A DNA stretch of 64,000 bases from Cohnella algarum (GCF_016937515.1 NZ_JAFHKM010000002.1:310001-374000); one strand, 5' to 3'; positions 55,730 to 64,000 are shown, counted from the stretch's first letter. Notes: generated from the sequence alone by a model not told the origin. A program made the numbers and translations.

Positions 55730-56578
55730 TCAGATCGACATCATGAACATAGCCGGCGTGCCGACGAGCACCATCACGATCAAAAAAATCAGCACGAGCG
55801 GGAACGCCATTTTGGAGGACGCCTGTTCGCCCAGCGTGCGTGCGACGGCTTTCCTTCTCTCCCAAAGCGTCTGGGACAACTCCCTCAACGAGGAAACGAA
55901 CGTCTCGCCGCCCCGCTTCGCGTTCGTCAGCAGCGTCGAGGCGAACATTTTCGCTTCCGGCACGGCGCAGCGCCGACCGAACTCTTCCATCGCGATCGCC
56001 ATCGTCTCGCCGCGCTTCATCGCTTCGAGCGCCGATCTCAGCTCCGCGTAAAGCGGATGCCCGTCAGCCGCCTGCCTCTGGACGCAGCGTTCCAGCGCCC
56101 GCATGACGTTTTCGCCGGCATTGACCATCAGCAGCAGCCGATTCAGCAGCTCGGGGAGCTCCAGCACGATCGACTGGCGATGCCGGTTCACCTTTTCTTT
56201 CAATTCCCGCCATCGCAGCAGCGGCATCAGCGCGGCAACGACCGCGCCGAACGGAACGAGCTCCGGGCTCTCGGCCGCGATGCCGAGCAAGCCGACGGAA
56301 AGAAAAACCGCATAGGACAACCCAAGAGCTTCCGCCGCCCAGCCGATTAATCGTTCTCTTGTGCACGCCCCGCCATGGAGCGCCGCCAGCGCCGCTTGCG
56401 GACGCTGCAGCAAGCCAAGCAGATGCCTGTAGATGGGGGGACGGTTCAAAAGCCGCGCCATCGGAGCCGCGAGAAGGTTCCGCTTCCCGCCCCCGCGGGC
56501 GGTTTTCAAAGCTTGCAGGTGCAGCAGCAAATAGACAAGACCGAAGAGGCTCCAAACTGAGATTGCGGCCGCCATCAT
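55730..56578 (-). CDS. tadC: Tad pilus assembly membrane protein TadC (T2SS F family)
   Basis: A 282-aa membrane protein with the GspF/TadC domain: helices near the N terminus, the cytoplasmic RQSIVLELPELLNRLLLMVN segment and two C-terminal helices (FPLVLIFLIVMVLVGTPAMF). With TadB it forms the inner membrane platform for pilus polymerisation. The ATG at 56578 overlaps the tadB stop (ATGA). Confidence 0.88.
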   Translation of the reverse strand: MMAAAISVWSLFGLVYLLLHLQALKTARGGGKRNLLAAPMARLLNRPPIYRHLLGLLQRPQAALAALHGGACTRERLIGWAAEALGLSYAVFLSVGLLGIAAESPELVPFGAVVAALMPLLRWRELKEKVNRHRQSIVLELPELLNRLLLMVNAGENVMRALERCVQRQAADGHPLYAELRSALEAMKRGETMAIAMEEFGRRCAVPEAKMFASTLLTNAKRGGETFVSSLRELSQTLWERRKAVARTLGEQASSKMAFPLVLIFLIVMVLVGTPAMFMMSI

Positions 56579-57315
56579 ATCCGGATATCCATCAAACGCG
56601 CCATCCACCAGCTGATCAGCCCCAGCAGCGACAAGCAGGCCGTCAGCACCACCCAACCGATGCCCTGCCGCAGGGCGGACATATAATCGCTGGCGATAAC
56701 CTGCAGCAGAAAAACAAACCCAAACGGCATCGCCATCATCAGCTTCGACTCGAGTTTTTTCTGCGCGATCAGCACCGTCACTTCCTGCTCCACCTCCATC
56801 TTTTCGCCGATAAGACCGGCCGTTCTCCGGACGACTTCGACGAGATTGCCCCCTGCCCGCTTGCAGATCTGGAAAGCTTCCGCGAAGTTCCGCACCTCTT
56901 CCAGCCCGCTTCGCTCGGCAAAATCGGCAAGTCCCGCTTCGAACGGCTCGCCGTTACGAAAGCGGATGACGATCGCCCTGATTTCCCGAAGCAAATCGGC
57001 GTTCGGATCCCCGATCAGCATGGCGACATCCTGCTCCAGCACCGAAAAGGCGTTCTCCACCGACCTTCCTGCCGACAGCAGCGCCGACAAAGCGCCGAGC
57101 GCTTCTTTGAAATGGCGGCGAAGCTTGTCCAGTCGCTGCCTGCGAAGCTGCTCCCGCAGCAAGCGAGGCCCCCCCATTCCGCACAAGGCCGCCGCCAGCG
57201 CGACATACGGATTGCCGTAAAGCATCCATGCGGCTCCAAAGCCAAACAGGCTCCCGGCGCCAATCGCCGCGAGCCGCTGCTTGCGGCTTAAAACGTAGAT
57301 CCGGTAATCGGTCAA
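56575..57315 (-). CDS. tadB: Tad pilus assembly membrane protein TadB (T2SS F family)
   Basis: A 246-aa platform protein. Two N-terminal helices, the conserved cytoplasmic domain (LLSAGRSVENAFSVLEQDVA, CKRAGGNLVEVVRRTAGLIG) and C-terminal helices fit TadB. I chose the TTG at 57315, which has AAGGAG 9 nt upstream and lies 4 nt after the tadA stop; a TTG ten codons earlier would overlap tadA. Confidence 0.87.
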   Translation of the reverse strand: MTDYRIYVLSRKQRLAAIGAGSLFGFGAAWMLYGNPYVALAAALCGMGGPRLLREQLRRQRLDKLRRHFKEALGALSALLSAGRSVENAFSVLEQDVAMLIGDPNADLLREIRAIVIRFRNGEPFEAGLADFAERSGLEEVRNFAEAFQICKRAGGNLVEVVRRTAGLIGEKMEVEQEVTVLIAQKKLESKLMMAMPFGFVFLLQVIASDYMSALRQGIGWVVLTACLSLLGLISWWMARLMDIRI

Positions 57316-57319
57316 AAGC

Positions 57320-58552
57320 TCACTCTCCTTCCTCGATTCCGGCAAACCTCAGCTTCCGCACGTTCGCCAACGGGGCGATTCGCGCAAGCATCCCCTCCTT
57401 CGGGCCTCCTCCTTCCGTTCCTTCCTCGAACCGAAACAGCGTGCGCAGCTTCACCTCCCCGTCCTTCATGCCCTCCATTTCGCATATTTCGGCCACCCTC
57501 CGGGAACGGTCCCGAAACCGGCTCAAATGAACGACGATATCGATCGCGGAAGCGATTTGCTGCCGAACGACCGGGACGGGCAAATCCGCGCCGCTGAGCA
57601 CCATCGTTTCGAGCCTCGACAGCATGTCGCGGGCGCCGTTGCTATGACCGGTGCTCAAGCTTCCCTCATGCCCCGTATTCATCGCCTGCAGCATATCGAG
57701 CGCCTCCTCCCCGCGAACTTCGCCGACAATGATCCGGTTCGGCCGCATCCGCAGCGAAGCCCGGATCAGCTCGCGCATCCCGATGCGGCCCTTGCCCTCG
57801 GTATTGGCGTTACGGGTTTCGAGCGACACCAGATTGGGCACGCCGCGAATTTGCAGCTCGGCGGCGTCCTCGATCGTAATGATGCGCTCGTCCTCCGGAA
57901 TCCATTGCGCAAGGGCGTTCAGGAACGTCGTTTTCCCGGAGCCGGTCCCGCCGCTGATAAAGATGTTGTACTTCGCCCGCACCAGGCGCCGGAGCAAATC
58001 GGCCGCCTCCTCGCTGACGGAGCCGCGGGCGACCAGATCGGCCATGGCGGGAGGCTGCCGGGGAAACCGGCGGATGGTCACGATCGGACCTTTAAGCGAA
58101 ATCGGAGGGAGAACGACGTGCACCCGGGATCCGTCGTCCAACCGCGCGTCCACGATCGGCGACGACTCGTTCACGATCCGATTGACGCTGCCGACCATCG
58201 CCTGAATCAAATCCTCCAGCCGCTCCCGGCTTTCGAACTGGATGCCCGCGGGCGCCAGCTCCCCGAATCGCTCGACGAAAATATCCCCGTGCCCGTTGAT
58301 CATAATTTCCGTAACGTCCGGATCGTCGAGCAGCGGCTGAAGGGCGTCCAGCCCCCGAAACGAATGGTAGAGCCGGCTTACCGCCGCCGCCCGTTCCGCG
58401 GCCGTCATCCTTTTCGCCTTCTCGTGCCGAAACAGCTCCCTTTCGATCAAATCCCGCAGATCGTCGTCCGACAAAGAGGCGTCCCAGGCGAGCTGCGCGC
58501 GGACCGCTTCGCGGAGTTCGCCGAGCTCGGCGGAAGACAGCCCCGAAGTCAC
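57320..58552 (-). CDS. tadA: Tad pilus ATPase TadA/CpaF
   Basis: A 410-aa secretion ATPase of the CpaF family. An N-terminal helical domain, the GHGDIFVER region, Walker A (GGTGSGKT, 201-208), the Asp box/Walker B region (IRASLRMRPNRIIVGEVRG) and the His box (TGHEGSLSTGHSNGARDM) are clear. It powers pilus extension and perhaps retraction. The start is a GTG at 58552 overlapping the tadZ stop (GTGA); a GTG one codon earlier is also possible. The frame is open far upstream but that part reads as shadow of tadZ. Confidence 0.93.
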   Translation of the reverse strand: MTSGLSSAELGELREAVRAQLAWDASLSDDDLRDLIERELFRHEKAKRMTAAERAAAVSRLYHSFRGLDALQPLLDDPDVTEIMINGHGDIFVERFGELAPAGIQFESRERLEDLIQAMVGSVNRIVNESSPIVDARLDDGSRVHVVLPPISLKGPIVTIRRFPRQPPAMADLVARGSVSEEAADLLRRLVRAKYNIFISGGTGSGKTTFLNALAQWIPEDERIITIEDAAELQIRGVPNLVSLETRNANTEGKGRIGMRELIRASLRMRPNRIIVGEVRGEEALDMLQAMNTGHEGSLSTGHSNGARDMLSRLETMVLSGADLPVPVVRQQIASAIDIVVHLSRFRDRSRRVAEICEMEGMKDGEVKLRTLFRFEEGTEGGGPKEGMLARIAPLANVRKLRFAGIEEGE

Positions 58553-59664
58553 CACCTTCCCGCACCGCCGACGCTGCCCGCTCCGGAATTCGCAAATCCC
58601 CACTCGTCGAGAAGCTTGTCGACCGCTCCGCCGAAAACCGGAGAAGCCAGCCATTGTTCCGGATCGTTCACCGTCTTCCACTGCGGGATATAGGGGAGCC
58701 GGCCGGCCGGCTCTCCTCCCGGCAACCGCCAACCGTTCCTCATCGCTCCGGAATATTTGTTCACCACGAAAGCCGTATGCCCGCGATCCGCCGGGAGCTT
58801 GTCCCGCCAATGCCGGACCAGCTTCTCCGTCTTCCGCATGCTGAGGACGTCGTCCAGCACGATCCATGCCACGCGGTCGCTGGCGTTAAGCAGCTCCAGA
58901 TGCCAGTCTCCGCACCCGCAGTCGGGATCGGCCACGATCAGGTCGTATTTGCCGTGCGACCGGATGGCGGCGACCAGCTCGCGAAGCTGCTCCGCGGACA
59001 TCGCAAGCCGCTCGCCCGGATGATCCGGAGCGTCCAGGTAATCGAACCGCAAACGCTCGTCGTTTCTTCTGAGGCGGCCCCACTCCTCCGCCCCCCGGTC
59101 CGGCCGGGCGCGCATCGCGTACAGCAGCCTCGACAAGCTGTCGGGCTCTCCGCCGCGCCATAAAACGTCCGATGCGTTCAGAGCTTCCAGATTCAAATAA
59201 AAAACCCGCTTCCCCCGCTCGCCCGCCAATCTCGCGATGTTGAGCGCCAGCGCCGTTTTCCCGCAGCCGCCGGAAGCCGAAAACACCGTGAGCAACGACG
59301 CGCCTTCGATTGACCCGCCCCCTTTCTCTTTTCCGCCGCGCGCGAACGCCGTCAGCTCGGCGCGAATGCGGGACAAAGGCTGGTAGGCCGCGATTTCGGG
59401 AGCCCCTTCGCCCTCCCCTTCGGCCTCCGCCAGGGCAACGATCCGGTCGCCCCATCTCCCCATATCGGCCTTCGCCCGGAGCTCCCGGATAAACGAAGAA
59501 TGAAGCAGCAGCAGCTCCGGTTCCGGACGTTCTTCCAGATGGCGAAGCAGCGCGATTTCTTGCGTAAACGTCGCGATCCGCCACCTCGGCTCGCTCTCGC
59601 GCAAATAGCGAGAAAGCTTGTCGACATACTGCAGCTCGGGCGCGGCCAACACCAATCGCAGCAA
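58549..59664 (-). CDS. tadZ: TadZ/CpaE-like MinD-type ATPase
   Basis: A 371-aa protein. An N-terminal receiver-like region (LRLVLAAPELQYVDKLSRYL) precedes a MinD/ParA-like ATPase domain with a variant Walker A (SASGGCGKTALALN) and LIVADPDCGCGD. TadZ proteins place the pilus machine at its site in the cell. I chose the TTG at 59664, 6 nt after GGGAGGG. The frame extends to 59760, but that stretch contains a terminator hairpin and does not look like a CpaE N terminus. It is the first gene of the operon. Confidence 0.85.
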   Translation of the reverse strand: MLRLVLAAPELQYVDKLSRYLRESEPRWRIATFTQEIALLRHLEERPEPELLLLHSSFIRELRAKADMGRWGDRIVALAEAEGEGEGAPEIAAYQPLSRIRAELTAFARGGKEKGGGSIEGASLLTVFSASGGCGKTALALNIARLAGERGKRVFYLNLEALNASDVLWRGGEPDSLSRLLYAMRARPDRGAEEWGRLRRNDERLRFDYLDAPDHPGERLAMSAEQLRELVAAIRSHGKYDLIVADPDCGCGDWHLELLNASDRVAWIVLDDVLSMRKTEKLVRHWRDKLPADRGHTAFVVNKYSGAMRNGWRLPGGEPAGRLPYIPQWKTVNDPEQWLASPVFGGAVDKLLDEWGFANSGAGSVGGAGRW

Positions 59665-59696
59665 ACAAGTCCCTCCCTTCGTCTTGCGGAAAACGC

Positions 59697-59739
59697 AAAA
59701 AACCGCAACCCCCGATGCGAGATCATCGGAAATTGCGGT
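59697..59739 (-). terminator. Intrinsic terminator in the tad operon leader (possible attenuator)
   Basis: On the minus strand ACCGCAATTTCCGATG pairs with CATCGGGGGTTGCGGT, followed by TTTTTT. It stands between the promoter at 59770-59798 and the tadZ start, where no gene lies upstream on this strand. Confidence 0.65.
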
Positions 59740-59769
59740 GCTTCCGCCAAGCGTATTCAACGTATTTCC

Positions 59770-59798
59770 ACTTTACCACGGCTTCCGTTGACGGTCAA
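59770..59798 (-). promoter_or_regulatory. Promoter of the tad operon
   Basis: On the minus strand TTGACC (59793-59798), a 17-nt spacer and TAAAGT (59770-59775). It gives a leader of about 100 nt before tadZ. Confidence 0.6.
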
Positions 59799-59917
59799 TG
59801 CTTCCACGAACAAAATACGGAAAATTTACTCCCTATTGGGAAAGCTACATAGCGGAACGAATGCGATCCCCCGATCCCCCATTCCCAGAGCGCCCCCGCG
59901 CGGAAAGGAAAATGAAC

Positions 59918-61131
59918 ATGCTTAAACATGCCGCAATCCCGATCGCCGGCTGCTTGCTGGCCGCGCTCGCTTTCGTTTGTGCCCCTTCCGCTTCAACCTC
60001 GACGGTCGCGGCGCAAGCCGCTTCCTCCGCTTCCGTTTCCGCTTCCAACGCCCCCTCGGGCGCCGAAACGGCCACCCCCCGCGGCTGACGCGCGTCCAAT
60101 TCGTCGATTCCGAGCATGGCTTCGCTGCCGGAACCGCCGAAGAAGACGCGACGAGCCGCCTGTGGCGAACCGCCGACGGAGGGAGGACGTGGGCGTCCTT
60201 TCCGATCGAAGAAGGAATGCGCGAGGCAACCTTTTCGTTCGCGGACGAGAAAAACGGCTGGGCAATCGGCCCGAGCGAATGCAACCAAGCCGGCGGCGAC
60301 GTTCTGTGCGGCCGGATGACGATCCTGCGCACCGAAGACGGCGGCCGGTCCTGGCGCGGCCAGTGGACGGTCGCGGACCCGAGAGCCGGAGGCGACGCCG
60401 AAATCCAGGCGGTCGACCGCGACACGGCATTCGTTCGGGTTCGCTCGGCGATCGGCAAAACGACCGACGGCGGCAAAACCTGGCTGGACGCCTCGATCGA
60501 AAATGCCGAAGAAGCCGCGCCCTATCATATTTCATTCGCGGACGCCGCCACCGGCTACGCCGTCGGCCGGCTCGGAACCGAATGCCCGGATCCCGGCCTC
60601 GTTCCGTCCGATTTCGACGCGGATTGCCGCGCCGCCGTCTGGAAAACGAAGGACGGCGGCCGGAGCTGGACGCTTCAGCGCCGAGCCCCGAAGCTCGGCG
60701 GCGAATGGACGCCCGCGGCCGTGCAGTTTGTCGACGCTGGCAAAGGCTTCGCCTTGTTCGTCAATCCCGAGACGCGCGGATCGCTCCTGTATGCGACGGA
60801 CAACGGCGGCGTCCGCTGGAAGCTGCGCAGCGACAAGCTGCCGGGCATTCGCCCCTATCCGGCCAAGCTTGCGTTCGTCTCGCCCCGCGTCGGATACGTG
60901 CCTTTGCGGACGGGCGCAGGCCCGGTAGAAGGCGGTTTGATGAAAACGACAGACGGCGGCTCGACCTTCGTCAAGCTGGAAGATCCTCGTCTCGTCAGCG
61001 TCGAGGATGCCGACTTTCTCGACCCGCAGACCGGTTGGATCGTCGCCATGACCCCCGACCGGCCCGGGTCGACGCTCCTTCTCGGAACGAAGGACGGCGG
61101 CGCTTCCTGGACCGATTTCACCCCTCGTTGA
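59918..61131 (+). pseudogene. Exported seven-bladed beta-propeller (Ycf48/BNR type), frameshifted
   Basis: The first frame (59918-60088) encodes a signal peptide (MLKHAAIPIAGCLLAALAFV) and Ala/Ser linker, then stops at TGA. The second frame continues as RLTRVQFVDSEHGFAAG and holds seven BNR-like repeats: TADGGRTW, TEDGGRSW, TTDGGKTW, TKDGGRSW, TDNGGVRW, TTDGGSTF and TKDGGASW, a complete propeller. The shift falls at a run of six C (60075-60080); one more C would restore the frame. Thus it is a phase-variable gene, a recent pseudogene or a sequencing error. The ATG follows AAAGGAAA. Confidence 0.8.
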
Positions 61132-61363
61132 AGAAGAAAAACCGCCGCCTAACTTTCGGCGCCCGCCCCGGCCCGGTCCCGGGGCAGGGCAATGCATTTC
61201 CGTCGAATCGTGGCGATGATCGGCCATCGCAAGCCTGAATCCGGGGCCGGATTTCCCCTTGCAGCCATTCGGCATGAAACAATCCGGTCGTTCCCATCGT
61301 TTTCCCGACCCCGATGGTTGCGCCCCCGCCCGTCCGCCCGCTCCGCAAACCTCGGCGGCGAAT

Positions 61364-61392
61364 TTGTGGAACCGCTTTATAGATTGTATACT
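61364..61392 (+). promoter_or_regulatory. Promoter of the J-domain-like gene
   Basis: TTGTGG (61364-61369), a 17-nt spacer and TATACT (61387-61392) stand 32 nt before the ATG. The sequence 61132-61363 shows nothing else. Confidence 0.6.
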
Positions 61393-61424
61393 TATTTATA
61401 ACATGAAAAATAGAGGGTGACCCG

Positions 61425-62354
61425 ATGGAAAGCTTGAAACAGGCTTACGAAGTACTGGGACTTTCGGAGGATGCGACGAAGGAAGAGCTGGAACACCGCT
61501 ATTACTTGCTGATGCGGCGGCTGCGGGCGCAGAAAATGCGAGAAGCCTCGGAAATTCCCGACGGCGAACGGCTCGACGAGGATGCCATAACCCGAGCCTA
61601 CCGCTTTATCCTCGATTACGAGAAGGAGCAGGAAAGCCAGGCGTACATCGAGCAGCACTACGGCAAAAACAAGGCGAAAGCCGAACGAAAGCTGAAGCGG
61701 GAGCACTTTTTCCAATACTATAAGTTTCATATCCTGGGCGCCATTCTCGTGCTCGCTCTTATCGGTTACGGCATAAACAGCTATATCGATCACCGCGAGG
61801 AGCAGCGTAGGCTCGCCAGCCTTCCTCCCGCGAGCCTGTCGGTCATGTTTTTCGGCGAATATTTTTACGGCGAGGGCTTCGGCAGCGATACCGAGCCGCT
61901 CGCGGAAGATATCGTCGCCCTTTTCCCCGATTGGCAGCGCGTCATCGCCGGACTGACCTACGTGCCTTCCGAAATCCGCAGCGAGCAGGATATGGCCCTC
62001 ATTCAAAAAAGCATGATCACCATGATCGACGATAAATCGGATTTATTCATTCTGGACAGGGACAACTTTTCGAAGCTGGCCAAGCAGGAAGCGTTCCTGC
62101 CGCTCGAGGAAGCCGCCGGCGAGGCGATCCGGCCGCTGCTGGATACCGATGCCGCCGTTGCGGAGACGCTGGAGCCGGGCCTAAACGAGGAAGATGAACA
62201 ACCGGAAGAGCACGTCTACGGCATCGATCTGAGCGATACCCCGATCGGCGAAACGCTCGGCATTACCGGAAACGAATTTATCGCGGCGATTCGCGCGACC
62301 GCCGAACATCAGCAAAACGCCGAAGCGTTTATCGCGTATTTCGCAGCGCAATAA
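61425..62354 (+). CDS. J-domain-like membrane protein
   Basis: A 309-aa protein. The first 65 residues resemble a J domain (QAYEVLGLSEDATKEELEHR YYLLMRR) but lack the HPD tripeptide needed to stimulate DnaK. One membrane helix (about 102-121, HILGAILVLALIGYG) is followed by a 185-residue extracellular domain with an acidic stretch (LNEEDEQPEEHV). The ATG follows AGAGGG. Function unknown. It ends at a terminator and is convergent with the next lipoprotein gene. Confidence 0.78.
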   Translation: MESLKQAYEVLGLSEDATKEELEHRYYLLMRRLRAQKMREASEIPDGERLDEDAITRAYRFILDYEKEQESQAYIEQHYGKNKAKAERKLKREHFFQYYKFHILGAILVLALIGYGINSYIDHREEQRRLASLPPASLSVMFFGEYFYGEGFGSDTEPLAEDIVALFPDWQRVIAGLTYVPSEIRSEQDMALIQKSMITMIDDKSDLFILDRDNFSKLAKQEAFLPLEEAAGEAIRPLLDTDAAVAETLEPGLNEEDEQPEEHVYGIDLSDTPIGETLGITGNEFIAAIRATAEHQQNAEAFIAYFAAQ

Positions 62355-62360
62355 AAGAAG

Positions 62361-62386
62361 CCCGAAGGCGATGTGACGCCTTCGGG
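62361..62386 (+). terminator. Terminator of the J-domain-like gene
   Basis: CCCGAAGGCG-ATGTGA-CGCCTTCGGG followed by TTTCTCCGTTTTT. Confidence 0.85.
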
Positions 62387-62419
62387 TTTCTCCGTTTTTC
62401 GGCCTTCGCGGCTTTACGC

Positions 62420-62800
62420 TTATTCGGCGGCCGGCAAGGTGACGCCGTCCGTCACGCCGGAATCCGTGCCCTGAACCGGCAGGTCGCCCGCTTCCGCCGG
62501 CGTCTCGCCTGCGCCGATCGCTCCGGCATCGGCTTCCGCGTCTTGTTCGGCGGCCCCTTCGCCGGCCGTCCCTTCAGCCGCGCCGTCCGTCGCTTCGCCG
62601 GAAGCCCCGTCATCCAGGCTGCCTTCCGTCTCCATATCCGTTTCCTCATCCAATCCCGTATCCGTCGGAGCTTCTTCTTGTATCGTGCCCGTATCGGTTA
62701 CGCTGCCGCCGTTCCCGTTATCGCCGTTCGACGAGCAGCCGGCGGCGAATGCCAGAAAAGCCGCCAACGCCAACATGATGGACCATCTGTTGAATTTCAT
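62420..62800 (-). CDS. Acidic low-complexity lipoprotein
   Basis: A 126-aa protein with a signal peptide ending in the lipobox AAGC (C22). The mature part is almost wholly Ala, Gly, Glu, Asp and Thr (EEAPTDTGLDEETDMETEGS), with no predicted fold. The ATG at 62800 has a strong AAGGAGG site. Its function is unknown; such proteins often act as surface tethers or spacers. Confidence 0.75.
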   Translation of the reverse strand: MKFNRWSIMLALAAFLAFAAGCSSNGDNGNGGSVTDTGTIQEEAPTDTGLDEETDMETEGSLDDGASGEATDGAAEGTAGEGAAEQDAEADAGAIGAGETPAEAGDLPVQGTDSGVTDGVTLPAAE

Positions 62801-63129
62801 CCGATATGACCTCCTTGAAATTTTTGCATGTATTGTCGCGAGTTGCTCCCGCAGTCTCCGGTTGAGCTATCGCCTCCCTCCCGCTACGATAACGGTACCC
62901 GCGAAACCTTAGCGCTTCCTTAAAAAAAGGCGAATATGAACGATCCTTCATTATTTTTACATTTTTCTCATCGGATCTTTTTCCGTCGCCCGCTTGTCTT
63001 CTTTCGGCCAAAATGCTTGTGCGCTCGCGGATATTTGCCGATCCGGGCGCCTGTACTGTCGATCTGCTTCCCCGCACATAGATTAACAGGGTGATATTCA
63101 TTCACAATAATCAAACGGTGGTGATTGCC
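62801..63129. other. Intergenic stretch before the YjcZ-type gene
   Basis: About 330 bases. I see no supported gene. It must hold the divergent promoters for the lipoprotein gene and the YjcZ-type gene. CATAGATTA near 63076 resembles a sporulation sigma-K -10 box, but no matching -35 was found. Confidence 0.45.
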
Positions 63130-63258
63130 ATGAGTTATCCCGTTGGAGGCGCTGCTTGCGAAGGTCCCAAGTACGGCGGCATGGGCGCAGCCGCGTTCGC
63201 TCTTGTTCTCTTCGTTCTGCTTGTCATCATCCTCAAAGCAGGCTACGGCGGCTACTGA
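63130..63258 (+). CDS. YjcZ family tiny sporulation membrane protein
   Basis: A 42-aa peptide: MSYPVGGAACEG, then a hydrophobic helix (AAAFALVLFVLLVIILKAG) and a GYGGY end. The Gly/Tyr-rich ends around one helix are typical of the YjcZ family (SscA-like), small proteins found in spores. The ATG follows GGTGGTGAT, a good match to the 16S tail. A strong terminator lies 26 nt after the stop. Confidence 0.85.
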   Translation: MSYPVGGAACEGPKYGGMGAAAFALVLFVLLVIILKAGYGGY

Positions 63259-63283
63259 GTTTTCGTTTTAAACGGTTTATCGG

Positions 63284-63308
63284 GCATCGCGCCGACAGGG
63301 CGCGATGC
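63284..63308 (+). terminator. Terminator of the YjcZ-type gene
   Basis: GCATCGCGC-N7-GCGCGATGC followed by TTTTATCTTTTTT. Confidence 0.88.
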
Positions 63309-63427
63309 TTTTATCTTTTTTAGGCCGTAACCCCCGTCCCGAATCGCCGGATTCCATACGAACGTAGGAGGGCGAACGATGGCCTGTCGTGGTATAATGG
63401 ACAACACACCGCAAAAAGGAGCTGATT

Positions 63428-64000
63428 TTGTTGAAATCCGCACGCATGCTCGTTGTCGGCGTTCTTGCCGGCATTTTGCTCGCCACGGCAGGCTCCGCGT
63501 TCGGCGCCTCCGCATGGAAAGAAGTAACCGCGCTGCTGCGGCCCGATTTCGTCGTGAAAATAAACGGAAAAACGGCGGACTTGTCCAACGATCCTTTGAC
63601 CTATGACGGGACGACATATATTCCGCTCCGCGAAGCCGGGGAGTTGTTCGGTTATGATGTCGGCTACGCGAACGGTACGATTACGCTGAAAGACAGAGAC
63701 GCATCCGCGGGCGGCGGCACGGAAGAAGGCATCGACTCGCAGGATTGGGTGGCGCTGGACGACACGGAGGCTTTGGGGATAAAAGCGGAGGTCGGCGAGC
63801 TCAGCGGAAACAGCATTTACAACGGGCTCACCTTGTCCGGCAACGGGATTACCGTCGAAGTGCCGCAATTCCGGCTGGACACCTCTCCGGGCGTAGCCGT
63901 TCATTCGTTGACGGACGGCGGAAAAATTACCATTAAATACGCCGACGGGAAAGCGTACTTATCGATCAAAAGCCTGCGCGAGCTGAAGCTGGTTTCCTGA
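63428..64000 (+). CDS. Exported protein with copper amine oxidase N-terminal domain
   Basis: A 190-aa protein complete to the final base. A signal peptide (about 1-26, LVVGVLAGILLATAGSAFGA) is followed by a copper-amine-oxidase N-terminal domain (VVKINGKTADLSNDPLTYDG, YIPLREAGELFGYDV), common in secreted proteins of Paenibacillaceae and not itself an oxidase. A second beta-rich region (GIDSQDWVALDD onward) follows. The start is a TTG at 63428 or the next TTG codon, about 8 nt after AAAGGAG. A TATAAT box lies at 63393-63398. Likely a cell-wall or stress-associated module. Confidence 0.82.
   Translation: MLKSARMLVVGVLAGILLATAGSAFGASAWKEVTALLRPDFVVKINGKTADLSNDPLTYDGTTYIPLREAGELFGYDVGYANGTITLKDRDASAGGGTEEGIDSQDWVALDDTEALGIKAEVGELSGNSIYNGLTLSGNGITVEVPQFRLDTSPGVAVHSLTDGGKITIKYADGKAYLSIKSLRELKLVS

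Noticed and set aside
58553..58867. N-terminal extension of TadA
   Set aside because: Arg/Gly-rich shadow of the tadZ 3' end; the family N terminus begins at about 58552.
59665..59760. N-terminal extension of TadZ from a TTG at 59760
   Set aside because: The stretch contains the leader terminator and does not resemble CpaE/TadZ N termini, although the frame is open.
63060..63090. Sigma-K promoter before the YjcZ-type gene
   Set aside because: A CATAGATTA box is present but no -35 element lies at the right spacing.

Overview
The window looks like chromosomal DNA of a GC-rich, spore-forming Firmicute of the Paenibacillaceae (Paenibacillus/Cohnella type). Signs are strong AGGAGG ribosome sites with frequent GTG and TTG starts, a YjcZ-type tiny sporulation protein, a DUF2621 protein, lplABC-type sugar transporters paired with a membrane-bound AraC regulator, a B. 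subtilis-like puc cluster, and a copper-amine-oxidase-N domain protein. This assignment is inference from gene content; no rRNA or tRNA is present. No CRISPR array, prophage or complete insertion sequence was seen.

Layout. 1-7.2 kb: start of an aldo/keto reductase, a B12-binding radical SAM protein, a GH1 beta-glucosidase, an alpha/beta hydrolase, a Cof-type HAD phosphatase, a membrane-anchored GNAT enzyme and an XRE regulator. 7.3-11.3 kb: sulfate import operon (cysT-cysW-cysA-sbp) behind a promoter with an inverted-repeat operator. 11.4-13.5 kb: YjbQ, YigZ, a 35-aa small ORF and a 52-bp tandem repeat. 13.5-19.3 kb: allantoin degradation (pucH-pucF-pucG) divergent from pucR. 19.4-27.3 kb: CUT1 sugar transporter (lplA-lplB-lplC), a duplicated binding protein and a sensor-type AraC regulator. 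27.3-29.6 kb: a decayed or domesticated IS1595-like transposase gene amid several degenerate tandem repeats. 29.6-38.9 kb: the most interesting locus, described below. 39-47.3 kb: pgi, a 3-hydroxyisobutyrate dehydrogenase-family reductase, ppnP, tkt, purU, nfo and a DUF2621 gene. 47.4-49.3 kb: a lipoprotein and an epimerase with a large disordered insertion. 49.3-59.8 kb: a ten-gene Tad/Flp pilus operon with a terminator in its leader. 59.9-64 kb: a frameshifted beta-propeller gene, a J-domain-like membrane protein, a lipoprotein, a YjcZ-type peptide gene and a copper-amine-oxidase-N protein.

Candidate new system (29.6-38.9 kb). A LacI regulator is divergent from an overlapping gene chain: SDR (D-mannonate oxidoreductase type), LarA homologue, gluconokinase, LarE, LarB, LarC. 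A tagaturonate epimerase gene (uxaE) follows. Three near-identical palindromes (AATAACAACGTTGTTATT) lie at the SDR promoter, before lacI and before uxaE. I infer a hexuronate route: tagaturonate to fructuronate (UxaE), to mannonate (SDR), to gluconate through a nickel-pincer-dependent C2 epimerase (LarA homologue), to 6-phosphogluconate (GntK). This would bypass mannonate dehydratase and KDG. The operon carries its own nickel-pincer cofactor genes (larB, larC, larE). The pathway is an inference from family knowledge and gene order and has not been tested.
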